64,000 bases of DNA, from NCBI RefSeq assembly GCF_030272615.1, contig NC_081409.1:205281364-205345363 (forward strand), given 5' to 3'. Positions 11,346 to 24,140 of the stretch are shown one piece after another (the first letter of the stretch is position 1; every line of letters starts with the position of its first letter). A program made the position numbers and the translations under genes. The notes under the pieces are model-generated. The model did not search any database, was not told the DNA's origin, and saw nothing but the letters and a program-made list of their open reading frames with translations. The stretch is from Cryptomeria japonica. Taxonomy: Eukaryota; Streptophyta; Pinopsida; Cupressales; Cupressaceae.

Positions 11346-13053
11346 AGCCTGAGAGGGCTCCCAATATATCAGTTTTTTGTACCATTTTTTTATGATGATG
11401 TAGACACCTTCGAGTGATATTGTAGCCATATGTACTTTGACATCATTAAATCATGACACTTTTGATTTTTGAGATATATATGAGATTATCGATCCTTGCA
11501 GTAGCTATATGCGTGTGTACTTATGTGATGTTGCTTCTATGTGATGCATGTTTCTATATGATGCAATTTATGACGCTATGATGTATGGATTCTTATGAGA
11601 TACATGTATCTATGATACTTATGATAGGGATGCAGAGATATATACATGATGAAATGCAATATTTTTGTTCTTTTGATGATGAGAATGTAAAATGTGCTAA
11701 CATCTGTTGTGTGTAGGATATGGTGCAATTGTGATATCTATATGTATGTATGTATGAAATGCTAATATATGGTAATACAAGTCTAAACTACATGAAATGC
11801 AAATATTTTTGGTGTGTCATTATACTCAGTTGTGTGATAGCAGGATACACAGACTCAAGAAGGATGATGGAGGTCAATCAAGAAAGGGGGATGGAAGATA
11901 GAATATATGGAAGTGAAAGAGATTCTTGTGCTATTATCATCATTGAGATTTATTATGGAAAATAGGATATGACAATCCAGATATAGGTTTGACCTAGAAA
12001 GTCTTTGTACCCATTTGCATGGAGATCAGATAGTCACAAACAAGGAATACCCCAATTCATACTAGACTCACAATATCCTCATATCCTTGGACAAGTCATA
12101 GCATTACTAAGAGACAATCCACAGACAATAAAACAAAAGGAGGTGAATCATATCCCATCCTCACCTTTCTAGTCAAAGACATCTTGGAGATAGAATCTCT
12201 AGTCAGAGACATCCCAGAAAACCTAAAAGACATGCCACCAAAAGATAAAATCAACTAAAAGCTAAGACTCAACACCAACATCCATTGTAGTCCTCAAGTT
12301 TAGTGTCTCTTGTCACTTGTATATGTTGATTTGATTGTGGTCACAATGTTTACTTTCAGAAAAAGGATAGATATCATTGAACCATAATGTTGTCTAAGTC
12401 TGTTGAAAGAGTTGATTTGTTGAAGCCCATTGATGTTGTTTACATCTCATCTGAAACTGATACTTTATTGCGAAGATGAAACTTTATTGTGGATCCATGA
12501 TGTAAGTGTTGCTTTATTGTGGATTGTGTGTGGGTAGACTGAAGAAAACTAGAAGAAACTATACTCCTCAGAACATGTGATGTTCTTAGTTCTACACCCA
12601 TCACTAGACTTAAGATTTTCCTTAGCCACAGATAGGAGCTGATTTATTATGGATGGAAAGGGGTGAAAAGGAAGGATTATTATGAATGGCTAACCAATCT
12701 TAGGTAGACCAATAACAAGCCATGATGGGAATGGGTAAGTTTATTATGGATGGATAGGCTGTGACTGTGTGAAAAGTGAAAGGATGAGATTGAATCTTGA
12801 AGGAGGGAGGAGCAATGTCTCTATGCATGGCGCCAGTAACCCGGTTTTCACCATGGTACTTGCCCAGGGCACCACCAAAGTGGTTTTCACCATTGGACGA
12901 ATTTATTTCTCTTTACTTTTTCGATTTTTCAATTTTTTTTGTGTCACAAGGCGCTTGTTTGCCAGGTTTTCACCAAGTAACGATTTTTTATTTTTATGAT
13001 TTTTTTGTATTTTTTGTAATTTTTTTGTATTTGAATTAGGATATTCGAAAGAC
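11346..13053. other. non-coding stretch between the PMD gene and integrase
   Basis: AT-rich DNA with ATGTATGTATG runs near 11740, no recognisable gene, and T-rich tracts from 12900 to 13030. The decamer GGTTTTCACC occurs near 12843, 12881 and 12967 and again at about 17776, between the protease linker and RT. A short frame at 12769-12999 falls in this low-complexity part and is not called. Confidence 0.55.
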
Positions 13054-14121
13054 CTATGTGTAAAACCTGTGAAGGTGCATGCTATTGATAGGATCCTCCA
13101 AAGGTTCTCCCTTTGGTGTCGAAATATGATATGCACCTGATCCATAGACTATTGTGATGACATATGGACCAAGCCAATTTGGTTCGAATTTGCCCTTCTT
13201 CTCTCGATCTTGCTGATTTTTAAGATTTTCCTTGAGAACTAAGTCACCTACCTCAAATGTATGAGGCTTAACCTTATGATTATAGCTGTGACTAATTCTT
13301 TGTTGATAATCCTTGAGGTGATTAAAAGCAGTTTGTCATTGTTCATCCAATAGTTCTAGTTCTTGTAAGAGAGAGACCCTGTAGTCTTCATCACTGATAA
13401 TGTTGTGCAAAGAGACTTGCAAAGATGGTAACTCAACCTCAATAGGAAAGATAGATTTGGCACCATAGACAAGTGAATAAGGTGTAGCTCCTGTAGGTGT
13501 ATGGACACTTGTGCGATAGGCCCAAAGTGCGAGATTAAGTTGGATGTGCCAGTTTCGGCCAGCATCATCGATTGTCTTTTTGAGGATTTTGAGAATGGTT
13601 TTATTAGATGCCTTAGCTTGACCATTGCCTTGGGAGTAGTATGGAGTGGAGAAGCGATGGCTAATATGGAAACGATCACAAAGTTCATGAACATCCTGGT
13701 TCTTGAAGGGATGTCTGTTATATGTGATGATGGAAATAGGGATACAGTAATGATAGATGATATAGTTAAGAATGAATGTGGTAATTTGTTTTCTAGTGAC
13801 TTGGGTGAGAGGAACAACTTCAATCCATTTTTTAAAATATTATGTGGTAGTGATAATGAATTTGTGGTCATCGGAAGAAGGAGGGTGAATCTTGCCTATA
13901 AGATCGAGTCCCCACTGACAAAAGGGCCAAGGATTCGCAATCGGTTGAAGTCTTTGAGCTAGCGCATGAATAAGGTCTCCATGAATTTGAAATTTCTTAC
14001 ATTTCTTGACAAAGTGATATGCATCTTTTTCCATACTAGGCCAGTAATATCTAGTCCTAATGAGTTTCTTGGCCAAGGTGGGACCACTAGAATGTGGACG
14101 GCATATAGCTTTATGGACTTC
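13054..14121 (-). pseudogene. gypsy B integrase, C-terminal end of pol
   Basis: In the gag-pol frame this part gives the zinc-binding region (RYYWPSMEKDAYHFVKKCKKF, just upstream at about 14060-13990), the core start WGLDLIGKI with the first catalytic Asp, then an in-frame TAA at 13840-13842. The second catalytic Asp motif (normally DNG) reads YNR near 13710, and the glutamate of the GQAE-type motif reads Lys near 13630. Two of three DDE residues are therefore lost. A further TGA lies near 13340, after the ELLDEQ stretch. The tail keeps LGPYVI and HLHRFYT before the terminal TAG at 13054-13056. It would join element DNA to the chromosome. The order RT then integrase marks Ty3/gypsy. Confidence 0.9.
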
Positions 14122-17100
14122 TCATAACACAATCTGAGCTTCGTCCCCTTCTAGACATCTAAGAAGAGTGCCATCTAGACCTTGACGGTAAAGGGTATTG
14201 GCTAAAATGACATATCGGGAAGATTGGCAAATGAAAGTATGGTATTGGTTGTTCAGTAGGTCGGGAGGAAGGATATTGTTACGAAGGTATGTAAAAATGG
14301 GACCATACAAAGGGGAATCAGGACCAACGAAACATATCATCTCGATAGGAGTGATCTCATATGAGGGGACCAAAAGGTTTTCCACCAAGAACTCATAGCG
14401 AGTTTCATTCTGCGGTAGATCAATCAGTGAGGCAATAGTAGCCATGGCATCTGCAGTTCGATTGTGTTCTCTTGGTATCTGCTCAAAGGTTATCTTTACA
14501 AAATATTGCTTGAAGTCATCTACCATTTTCTTGTAGGGCAGTAATTTTTCATCTTTTGTTTGGTAGTCATCATTTTCTTGATGAATTACAAGTTGAGAGT
14601 CCCCAAAAACATGAAGTTTCTGGATCTTCCACTAAACTGCAATTCGTAATCTAGTTGTTAATGCCTCATATTTTTCTATATTATTAGTGCAAGGAAATGA
14701 CAATCAATATGATTTAGGAATAGAATCCTCTTGAGGTGTGATAAAGAGGATGTCAGGCCCTGCGCCATGTTGCGTGTATGAGTAGTCAAAGTATAGTTTC
14801 CAAGGCTTGGTGTGTGATACCATCAGAATGGATTCATCTAGAAACTCTGAAGTTAGAGGAGCATCATCAATCATGGGTGCATCTTCCAAATGATCTGTGA
14901 TAGCTTGTCCTTTGATTGCTTTTGTGTCCATATATTCAATGTCGAATTCATTCAAAATCATAACCCATTTAGCTAGCCTGCCAGTGAGCATTTCCTTATT
15001 GAGAAGATACTTCAATGGATCTATCCTTGCAACCAAAGTATGACTGATGTAGTATACTTCCTTTTCTTTGCCTTCATTGTCTTGTTGCGCCAAGAGTGCC
15101 CCCAGTGCTATTTGTGTAGCTGATATATAGAGTAACGGGGGTTGTTTTGGAATTAGTGGTGTAGACACATAAATTTGTCCACTAAATTAAATAAATATTT
15201 AATATTTATTTGATACACTAATATTCCTCTATTAATTAAATTCACATTTAATTAATTCATTCAATCCTCATTCTGCTATTTTAATAAAATAAATTACATA
15301 AATTTATTAAAATTAAAAATCCCTATCTATAACCCAGTTAGTAAATAAATCTAATTTATTTAATTTCCCTCATTCATCTCATTTAAATAAATCAACCTTT
15401 ATTTAAAAACACAAATCAAATTCCCCTTTTAAATAAATCAATATTTATTTAAAATCCCACCCCACTTGCATTTTCCTACAAATGCATGTTGCACCAATAA
15501 ATAGATTTTATTTCTAAAATAAAATCCTATTTTCTTTCACCCACTTGCCCACTAACTTCCCTCTAAATTCTTCTAACTCCCCCTCTAATTAGCCTAATCC
15601 CCCTCTCTAATCATTTGCACATTCCCAAACAAAGGTCACTTCTCAAAACTGCCTCAAAGTCTTTGAGAGGCATTAAAGGCTTTTTATTATTCAACAAGTT
15701 AACCCCCAAAGTCTTTCAAAGCCTTTATGGCTCTTACATAACCATTAATAGTTAACTCAACTTACCCACATAGTTAGAGGATTTCCCTCTAACTCAACCC
15801 TCATTTAACTCATGGGTCTCTTCAAGCATTCATTGCTTTGACCATGGTTATCTCCATTAACTCTTGCACAAGAGTTTATCCATTGGATAAAAGCATTACC
15901 CTTGGATAAAAGATTTGTCCACTAACTCAAGCTTAACCAAACCCTCCTAGGGTAATCCTCATGTCATCTCAAGCATTTAATGCTTCTTCCCTCTCCTCTT
16001 AAGCCATCTCATGTTGACACTTTCCATCATGGGATTGGTTGAAAGCCATCACATGGATCACAAACCCATCAATCCTAGCCCTTCACAAGACCACTCAATC
16101 TTGGTCATTCAATCAACTTTTTTCCCTATAAAAGGACCTCATTTCTCAAGAAAAGGAGGATGCATTTTGCATTATTATTATACTAAAATTCACATAGACA
16201 TTAATTAGGAGCTTTCTCATAGAAAATTATTTACACTTGGATAAGAATTTGTTTTCATTTACAACAATCTTTAATCTTCATATGACATCCATGGATAGTG
16301 CTAAAAGCTATGAGCTACACTCATGTGGGACTTGGAGAGGAGAGGAACAAGGGAGAAACATCTATGAGCCTATTTGAGAGCATCTTGGGGAGTTTTCTTT
16401 CTCTCTTTCATTTGTGTATGCTTTTCATTGTTTGCTTTATATCTCTCTTGGTATGCATCTTAAGGTTTTTGAGTCTATTTTTGTTTAGTTTTGGTTGGAA
16501 CTAATCTATTAATGTTTGAACTTGTGTTTGTGCCTTGTGCCCCTTTTGCCTTGCTTCAGGTGGCATCAAGACTAGTGGATTCAAAAGATAATATTTGAGT
16601 ATCTGAAAAGCCTGTTGATAGTTATTATCCCATTTGAATTTTATGTTTTTTTGTAGCAAGTGTTGAAAAGGATGACATTTATCCGCAAGTTGTGCTATGT
16701 ATCTTCGTATGGACTAGAGTCTTCCTTGTAAAGATCGAAGTTGACTAGTATTCCTTGGTGGTGGCATTTCTAATATAGCTCTTACTTTTGCTAGATCGCC
16801 TTCAATTCCTCTTTTTGAAACAATGTATCTAAGGAGCTTCTCGGAGGTTACTCCAAAGACACAGTTCTTGGGATTTAATCTTACTTTGTATTTTTCCAAC
16901 CGATCAAAGACCACTGAAAGGATGTCCAAATGTCTATCTCTATCTAATGATTTTCCCAAGAGGTCATCAACATAATCTTCTACAGTTACATGCATAAGAT
17001 CATGAAAAATAGTATTTATAGCTCTTTGGTATGTAGCACCTACATTCTTTAGTCTAAAGGGCATGACATTCTAGCAAAAAGTTCCCCAGGAACAAGTAAA

Positions 17101-17750
17101 TGTTGTTTTGTGTTGGTCCTCAAGTGCAATTTTTATTTGGTTATAGCCATAAAATGCATGAATCAAAGATAACATCACATGACCCGCTGTGAGATCCACT
17201 ATCAAATCTATGCTTGGCAACGAAAATTCATCATTAGGACAAGCTTTGTTGACATCTCTAAAATCTGTACATATTCTAATGTTGGGATTTGTCTTACTGA
17301 CTTGTACTAAGTTGGAGATCCATTCAGGATAACCAATTGGTCTTATGAATCTGACATCCAACAGTTTTTCAAGTTCCACCTTTACTAATAATGCCACTTG
17401 TGGATGCATTTTCCTTATTTTTTATTTCATTGGCTTTGCTCCTGGTTTAACTGTCAAATGATGCATTACTATATCAGGATCTAGTCCAGGCATATTTGCA
17501 TATGACGATGCAAAATTGATTTTTCACTCTGTGAAGAAACTTATGAACTTTGGTCTTTCTCCTTCTATCAGAGATTGTGCCAAGAATATGCTATGAGGAA
17601 TCTCTTCTATATCAATGTTCATTTTGATAGTCTCCTCTACCAACATGGATGATTTTTCTTTGTATGATGTCGGGAGAATGTCAAGCCTTCCATCTTCGAG
17701 CGCCTCAGAGAGGGTTTTTACCCTTAGATATGTCCTTTTCTTTTTAATTT
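14122..17750 (-). pseudogene. gypsy B reverse transcriptase, RNase H and second RNase-H-like domain
   Basis: RT (17409-16600) shows RICTDFRDVNKACPNDEF and a YVDD box near 16965. The first catalytic Asp in the LSxxDAF motif reads His (LSLIHAF), and a TAG at 17071-17073 follows GTFC. After an inserted LTR (15160-16573) the frame resumes with PLLYISATQIALGALLAQ, the RNase H of the RT module. It goes on to WKLYFDYSYTQHGAG, HVFGDSQLVI and HNRTADAMA. The last three are the acidic motifs of the extra RNase H domain acquired by Tat-type plant elements. Stops are near 14704, 14630 and 16713. All segments are in one frame. The LTR plus its duplicated pentamer adds 1419 nt, a multiple of three. Confidence 0.9.
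15160..16573 (+). mobile_element. solo gypsy-type LTR inserted in the pol of gypsy B
   Basis: Starts TGTAGACACATAAATTTGTCC-like sequence, similar in style to the LTR start of B (TGTAGACAC then AT-rich AAATAAATATTTA runs), but it is another family. A CCTATAAAAGGAC box near 16125 fits an LTR promoter on the plus strand. The pentamer AGTGG stands on both sides (15155-15159 and 16574-16578; TAGTGG also fits). Joining the two flanks restores continuous RNase H coding sequence, so the insertion limits are firm. The right end is not CA but reads GGTGGCATCAAGACT, which resembles the start of a gypsy PBS. Confidence 0.82.
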
Positions 17751-17830
17751 TTTAGAGTTAGACAGTGCCACAATGTGGTTTTCACCGTAAAACCCATGAT
17801 TCATTTTTTATTTTTATATTTTTGCGACTA
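17751..17830 (-). other. A-rich block with clustered stops between protease linker and RT
   Basis: On the minus strand this holds an A-rich run (ATAAAAATAAAAAAT) then GGTGAAAACC, and the pol frame has stops at 17782 and twice more before 17740. Upstream and downstream the same frame is open. A similar A-rich run plus GGTGAAAACC sits just after pol (about 12960-13040). Ogre-type Tat elements have an intron between protease and RT, but I see no convincing splice sites here, so the role is open. Confidence 0.4.
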
Positions 17831-19659
17831 GAAGGCCCAACACCCTCACCAAAGTATGCCACACTGTTGATTTCTATAGTGTATCCCACCTTATGGTCCC
17901 CAAGAGGAAGATCATCTTGTATGCCCAAATAGTCTATGAAAGCCTTGTAGTTTTGGAATGCATCAAGTTGCAAAGGTTCTTCATGGTCCCAATCAATAAG
18001 TTGTTGGTGAACGAGGTGAAGGCCATCAATGTTTTCAAAGTCAGCGAGAGTAAGGGTGAAGATACAGTTATCTTCAAATATATCAAGGTAATTGTCGAGG
18101 TCATCACTAGCACTCTCCTCATCTGTCTCGATTGTGAACGAGTCCAAATTGTCATTAATAAAAGCGTATTTAGCAATGGGAGTCCTCACTCTTCATGATT
18201 TCGACCTAGAACCTAAAAACAAAGATTGTTTGGGATCCTCGGGGATTTTTTCTTGACCGACTCTGAATTTTCTATAAAATTCCTCTTCTTTTATGGGTTC
18301 ACCTGGTTCTCTAAGTGTTTATGTGAGCTCATAATCACTAGATGATTTGTTTGAACTCCATTCCCATTCATTGGAGTCGGTAAAATAGCGGCTTTCTTGT
18401 TGATCATTGGAATTTCTTATTTGCAATGATTCTTCAGATTTGCGAGTGTTCATTCTCTAAGGTATGAAACCAAGCCATTTTGAGTGCTGATTTTTAAATA
18501 TCGATTATGGCTGCAAAGGTTGAGTGATACCTTCTTTTCTTAAGCCAAGAGGACTTTTACCATCGTACCCAAAATTTTGTAGGATTTTGAATCATCTGCC
18601 ATATTTTTTGTGTGGTATCTTGATGTGATCTTGTGTATCTTCTTCAGGGTCTCTGTGAAGCATTTGTATAAGTCTTCTTCTTCCATCTCACCCCTTTTGG
18701 AATATAGTAGGATCCCATTTTAGTGTAATGATAGATACCCATTTAGAAGGATGTGGTTGTCCATATTCTTTTGGTGAATCCATAACTTGCCTCAAGTACA
18801 TGGTTTGATTTACAGTGTATTCACCCATGCCTTTATCCTGATATTTCCCTTTAAGCCCACCTTGTTTTCATGTTGAAGGTTTTAATGACTCAGGATCAAT
18901 ATATGCAGATGATGGGATTGCTTCTCTATTAATTGGAATTATTATCTCATCTTTTGGTCTCAAATTATTGCAATATATAAACAGATTAGGATCACCATTA
19001 ACTGTCACTTCAACTCCATTATGAGGAAACTTAATGCATTGATGGTACGTAGATGGGACTACTCTCATCTCATGAATCCATGGATGTCCTAGCAATATGT
19101 TGTATGTGAGATCTAGGTCAAGGACTTGACATACCACATCCTTCATAACTGGCCCAACTCTGAGAGGTAAGGTGATTGTGCCTTTAGATGAATGCTCTTA
19201 GTCATCATATGCCTTGATGGTAATTTTGTTTGTAGCATTTGTAGCTTTATCCAAATATCCCAATTGTATTATTGTGTTCAAAGTACATATATTGAGACCA
19301 GCTCCTCCATCTATCAAGACTCATTTTATTTGGTGTTTGTGTAGGAAGTCTTCAATGTGTAAAGGTGCATTATGCGGTTGGCTTACGGAGGTGTCATCAT
19401 CTTCCACGAATATAAGGGAATGTGGAACAGAAAGGTATCCCACCATGGCTTGAAACTAGTCCACGTTCAGATCAGTGGGTGCAGAGGTTTCTCTTAGGAC
19501 TTTGTGGAGTATGCATTTATGCAAAGGAGAGATATGCAACAACTATAGGATTGAGATAAGCATGGGTGTCTCCCCTAATTGTTCTACTAATTCATATTCA
19601 GGTTTGGTCAATGAGGAAATGGTGGTTTTAGCTGGAGCACCTTGCAAGGTGACCTTACC
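17782..19659 (-). pseudogene. gypsy B protease and acidic linker
   Basis: The retropepsin active site is LIDGGAGLNICT at about 19318-19283; the D-G-G form is common in this clade. The flap-distal part is YNILLGHPWIHEMR (about 19100-19060). A stop separates these at about 19200, and others follow 18868. The linker 18189-17782 is rich in Asp and Glu and ends in KNIKIKNESWVLR before a TGA. Its sequence is not conserved in families I know. The protease would cut the polyprotein. The duplication breakpoint (19296 matched to 26862) lies within the active-site coding region. Confidence 0.82.
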
Positions 19660-21870
19660 TCAATGAGTTGTGACATTACATTTGGAGGTAGATTCAGAAG
19701 AAATTCCAATGCCTTTTAGGATAACTTTGGCTCTTTGAGTAGAACTTTCAGGTTTTTTGTCCTTTATGACAATAGTAGAAACATATTTGTCCATCAAAAT
19801 GTGGTTAACGGTTGAATCATAATCATAGGACACTTTGGTATAGTTAGCTTGATCATCTGTGGTTTTGGCTTTTCCCTTGACATGTTTAGGAAATGGTCCC
19901 TTAAACATATCATGTTCTTGATTGGATGTATGTCCCTCTATCTTAATGTCACCTCTGTCAATGAGATCATGTATGATATTCTTCAAGCGATGGAAATTTC
20001 TTGTTTTATGTCCCTTGCTCTTGTGATATTCACAATACTCATTGTCATTCCACCGATTTGGTTTGACTTTTGGCTCATATGGAGGATTGTCTGGAATTTT
20101 TATTATCTTGTTTTCCACTAGCTTCCTAAAAGATGACTCAAGTGGTTCTCCCAATGGGGTGTATTTTCTTCGTGGTTTTGAAGTTCCTTGAGTACTTACT
20201 TGGTTGTTTGTAGAAGAACTTGGTCCTGAAAGAGTGATTTTTGGCCTCATTGTGTTAGCATCAACAACGCCATCATTTACTGTTTTCTTGTTCTTGTTCC
20301 AAAATCATGGCTTGTCCTTTCCTTTAAAATCCTCTTTATTTTCTTTGAATATCTTGATGATTCCTTTCTCAATTAAGACCTTCTCTATTGCTAAGCCTTT
20401 CTCAATGACTTCCTTAAAAGTGGACAAACAAGCTTTCCTCAAGTCATAACCAATTTCTTTGTTGACATTCTGTGTAAACATCTCTGCCATTTGTTTTTGT
20501 GGAATTTCACAAGAGCATCTGCTGGCTAAATTCCTCCATCTTTGTAAGAATGATGAAAATGACTCCCCATCTTTTTGTTTGGTATTGCATAAAGTGGCAA
20601 TTAATATATCTGTCTCTATGTTATATGAGAAATGTTGTATGAAATCTTCTGCTATACCACCCCATGACTTAATTCCAAGTGGAAGTTGGGAGAACCATTC
20701 CATATCTTGTTCACCTAAGCTTTGTGGGAAAAATCTCATCAAGTACATTTCTTTTGTTGCTGCCTCAATGCAAGCTGTGAAAAATTGTCTTGTATGTGCC
20801 TTAGGGTCCCCTTTGTCTCTATATTTATCAAACTTTGGTGTTACGAAATGTGTAGGAAATGGAGGAATTGGAATGTTTCTATCAAATGGATAGGGACATA
20901 TATCTCTCATTGTGTAAGCTGGTTTTGGTGTATTGATGTCCTCGATCTTCTTTTGTAAGTCCTTTATCTATTGTTCCAAATTGTTTTTGGGTGGACACCG
21001 ACTTCTTAGACCATATCCCATGACTGAGCCACTGGGTGGAGGAGGAGGATCATGCATATATGGATGGTATTGATCATAAACATGTTCATATGGATGAGGT
21101 CTATAATGACAATGCATGTAGGAACCACTTGATATAGGGTCATAAGGCATATCATGAGTTTTCTCTTGTGCATTGCCCCCAAATTTGACATGGAGTTTTC
21201 TTGTGTCCAAATTTTGATCATGCCTTTGGATATCCAATTTCTTTTGAGATGGGTCCTTAGTATTGGTATGTGATTGAGTGTATTTATCTGCATAAGATTT
21301 CCAGAAGGGTCTGCGTAGATGGAGTTGTTCATGAGATGTTCTTTCGTGAGTATCATAAGCTTGACCATGTGTATTTGGGATCTCAGGTTTTTGAAACAAG
21401 GATGACGGTGACTCAAGCATGAAACATGGTCCTCTATTACCTCCACTATTAGGTCTCCTTTGATCCATGTTGACTTGACTTTCTTGAGTAGGTTGATTTT
21501 CTACTATTTGGGACATATCAAAATCATGAGGTATCTTAGCTCCACTTTGTGCCATCACTTGTAGGAAATATTGTCTATCTCTTCTCATGATATATTGTAT
21601 CATCTTGTTAAAATGAGGATCCATGATTGCATCTTCCACCTCTGCTGAGTGTATTGAAGTGTTGTTGACATTGTCATCTTGTGCATCATTGTTGTTTGTA
21701 TTATCCATGTTCTCAACATTCTGAGTGTTTCTATATATGTCCATGTCAGGTAATGTGGTATGATCAAAATTGAAAAAGATATTGTTGTCATACTCATAGC
21801 CACTCATGTTTGCGGACTCTTGAGCCTCTTGAGCTTCCCTCCTAGATTTTTGGAAATGGGTTTCGACCAT
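19660..21870 (-). pseudogene. gypsy B gag
   Basis: The start is an ATG at 21870, giving an N-terminal part rich in Asn, Asp and His with a proline run (about residues 280-290), then a retrotransposon gag core (about 20900-20350: CPYPFDRNIPIPPFPTHF, GDPKAHTRQFF, WFSQLPLGIKSW, FSSFLQRWRNLASRC). A His/Cys finger follows near 20010 (CEYHKSKGHKTRNF) in which the last Cys reads Phe. Stops interrupt at 20968, 20305 and 19660, all in one frame. Gag forms the capsid and binds element RNA. The same protein is present in the second copy at 26862-30945, which allows mutations to be dated as before or after the duplication. Confidence 0.9.
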
Positions 21871-24140
21871 GAACTAGGTCTTGACCAAGATGTGTCAGAC
21901 TAGATGAAAATTGAAAGAGTATGGAAGACCAAGAGTTGGGTGGAATTTAAGTGAATCTGAGGTCTACTTGCAATTTTCAAAGTGTAAGACCAAGTATGTA
22001 TGTAGTAGATTAGGTGTGACTTCTAAAGAGATGATAGATCTCTTGATGAGGTAGGTTGACCTTGACTCTAAGTAAGACCAAATGAGACCCAAAGGTGATA
22101 CACCTTGATGAGGGACCACTTAGCAAAATGTTGTTGTATGTACTATGTTGACAAAGCAAGATGAGGACAAGCAAGTGACCTTTTGACTCAAGTTTAGACA
22201 AATGTGAATGTAATGCAAGGTGTAAGGCAATGATGAACTTTGTGAGACCCAAAAATAGGTTGAATTCTAGATGAAAACTTAGAGAAATAACCTAGGAAGC
22301 TCAAGAATTCTGAAACTGATTTCTCTTATTTGTTGGACTATAAATTTTCCCAATACTGAACACAAATGTGCATGTATACTTCACAGATGCAGTTACCCAA
22401 CACAAACTTGACTAGATATTGCACAAACGTGTTTCTAAGAATCTTGTGATTACAGTTTGCTACAATGACACAGACGCATTTATGTCCTACACAGATGCGG
22501 TTACAGTACATAGACATGTTTCTGTCAGACACAGATGCATTTATAAAAACTGAGTGCAATTTTCCCAATTTGTGAAGTTTTTGTTGTGCCAAAATCTGAA
22601 TTTGTGATTATTTTTTCGTGACAAGAGGAGATAATATTGATGAGGACTCTATGTTTGCAGGTGTTTGGACTCAAAATGACTCAAAATAAAGTGTGTTGTT
22701 TGATGTAAAAATGTTTTGCATGCACTTGAAGACACAATGTTTTGATATTTCATCTTGAATAATTGAACGTTTAAAACAAGACAAGCACAATTCCTATGGT
22801 TGGCTAGGACAATAGTTGTCGATATGGGGTTTCCCCCAACCCTACGCTATTCAAAGCGAATAATTAAGTGTTTGACCCCACTGGCTCCACCCTCGACACT
22901 CACTTCTCTGGGGTAGCCAAGCACTGATCCCCACGAAAAACTTCCTGTGGCAAAATTTATACTTCTACTAAGAACCATATGTGTGTGGGTCGCTCCAAAG
23001 GTCCAACCTCATGCCCCAACAACAAGAAGGGTTTTGGATTTCTAAATCAAAAAGGTGCTAGTAAGGGCATTCGCTTGTGTGGCCATACATGCGGCACTTT
23101 CAACTCTGTAAATACAGAAGGCTCCTAGCCGGTAGGGGTTACGCCCTACTATTGATCATATAATTTTGATCAAATAGGTTTATGGGGAGATGTAGTGTCG
23201 GTATGGACTAATCAACACATGTTACCCATGGCTTTCAACATGGATACACTTATTTATAGTGGTTAGGAAGAGGGGGGTATTGCCTTGCTACCACTTGGGT
23301 CATTCCCTCCTCACTAATAGTCCTAGTGACCACACGGGGAGGCATGCCCTCTAAAGATAAACACAAAAGAGCCTATTGCTCAAGACACAAAAGACATTGG
23401 TTTAGTTTTAGTGCACCAATTGAAGTGTTTGCCAATCTATGAAAACAAAGAACACAGTGAAAAGAAAAATCAAACCCTTGCCAAGGTCTTGCAACAAAGA
23501 TTTGTTAGTAGTTTGGGTTGTTTCAAATAATTATCACTTCCTGCAACCAAACAAGTTAGGTTTATTTTAACAAAATCCCAAAACACTTTGTGAAAAATAG
23601 GGGCCTTCGACACACGATTTGCTTCCAAAGATAAGTTGCACCACTTCATTAGTTGGATCACAAGATATTAGCTCAAATAAACCAAATCTAAAATCCTAAA
23701 TGATGAAACGAAAACCCTAATTTAGAATTGGCAAATTTGAAAATACTCAAAATCAAAAATGTGTATTTACCAATCACAAATGTGGCTCTGGAACACAGAT
23801 TTGTTTGAACACTTCATAAACATGATTCTACAAAAATGGTCAAAATAGAAAACCCTGTAAAACACAAACACTGCTAAAATGATCACAAACGCGATTATAT
23901 TTCCCAAATGCGGTTAAATCTCCCACAGATACGCTTATAACAAAAGCTTGCAATTTGGAAAATGAAAATAGTACCAGGAATGCAGACGTGATTTAGGGAT
24001 GCACAAATGGGTCAAAAAAACAAAAACATGGTTCCAGAAGGTGCAAACGCGAAAAGTCGAAGTATCGTCGGAAAATATCAGATCTGCAACTTTAAAAACA
24101 TAAAATCTGCAACAAAAAATGTTAAATGCAAAAGGACAAG
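21871..24140 (-). other. long 5' leader of gypsy B with an iterated CpG-containing motif
   Basis: Non-coding DNA of 2.27 kb between PBS and gag. Two zones (22360-22550 and 23765-24060) carry many variants of CACARAYGYGRTT (plus-strand reading), for example near 22381, 22422, 22469, 22491, 22531, 23887, 23908 and 23927, spaced about 20-45 nt apart. Between them lies a zone (22790-23330) that is less AT-rich, with short C-runs. No ORF is convincing. The same leader occurs in the duplicated copy. Confidence 0.65.

Noticed and set aside
13356-13962. Long frames on both strands (171 aa minus, 153 aa plus) at the integrase
   Set aside because: Shadows of the integrase frame, which runs through the same bases in the gag-pol frame with recognisable motifs.
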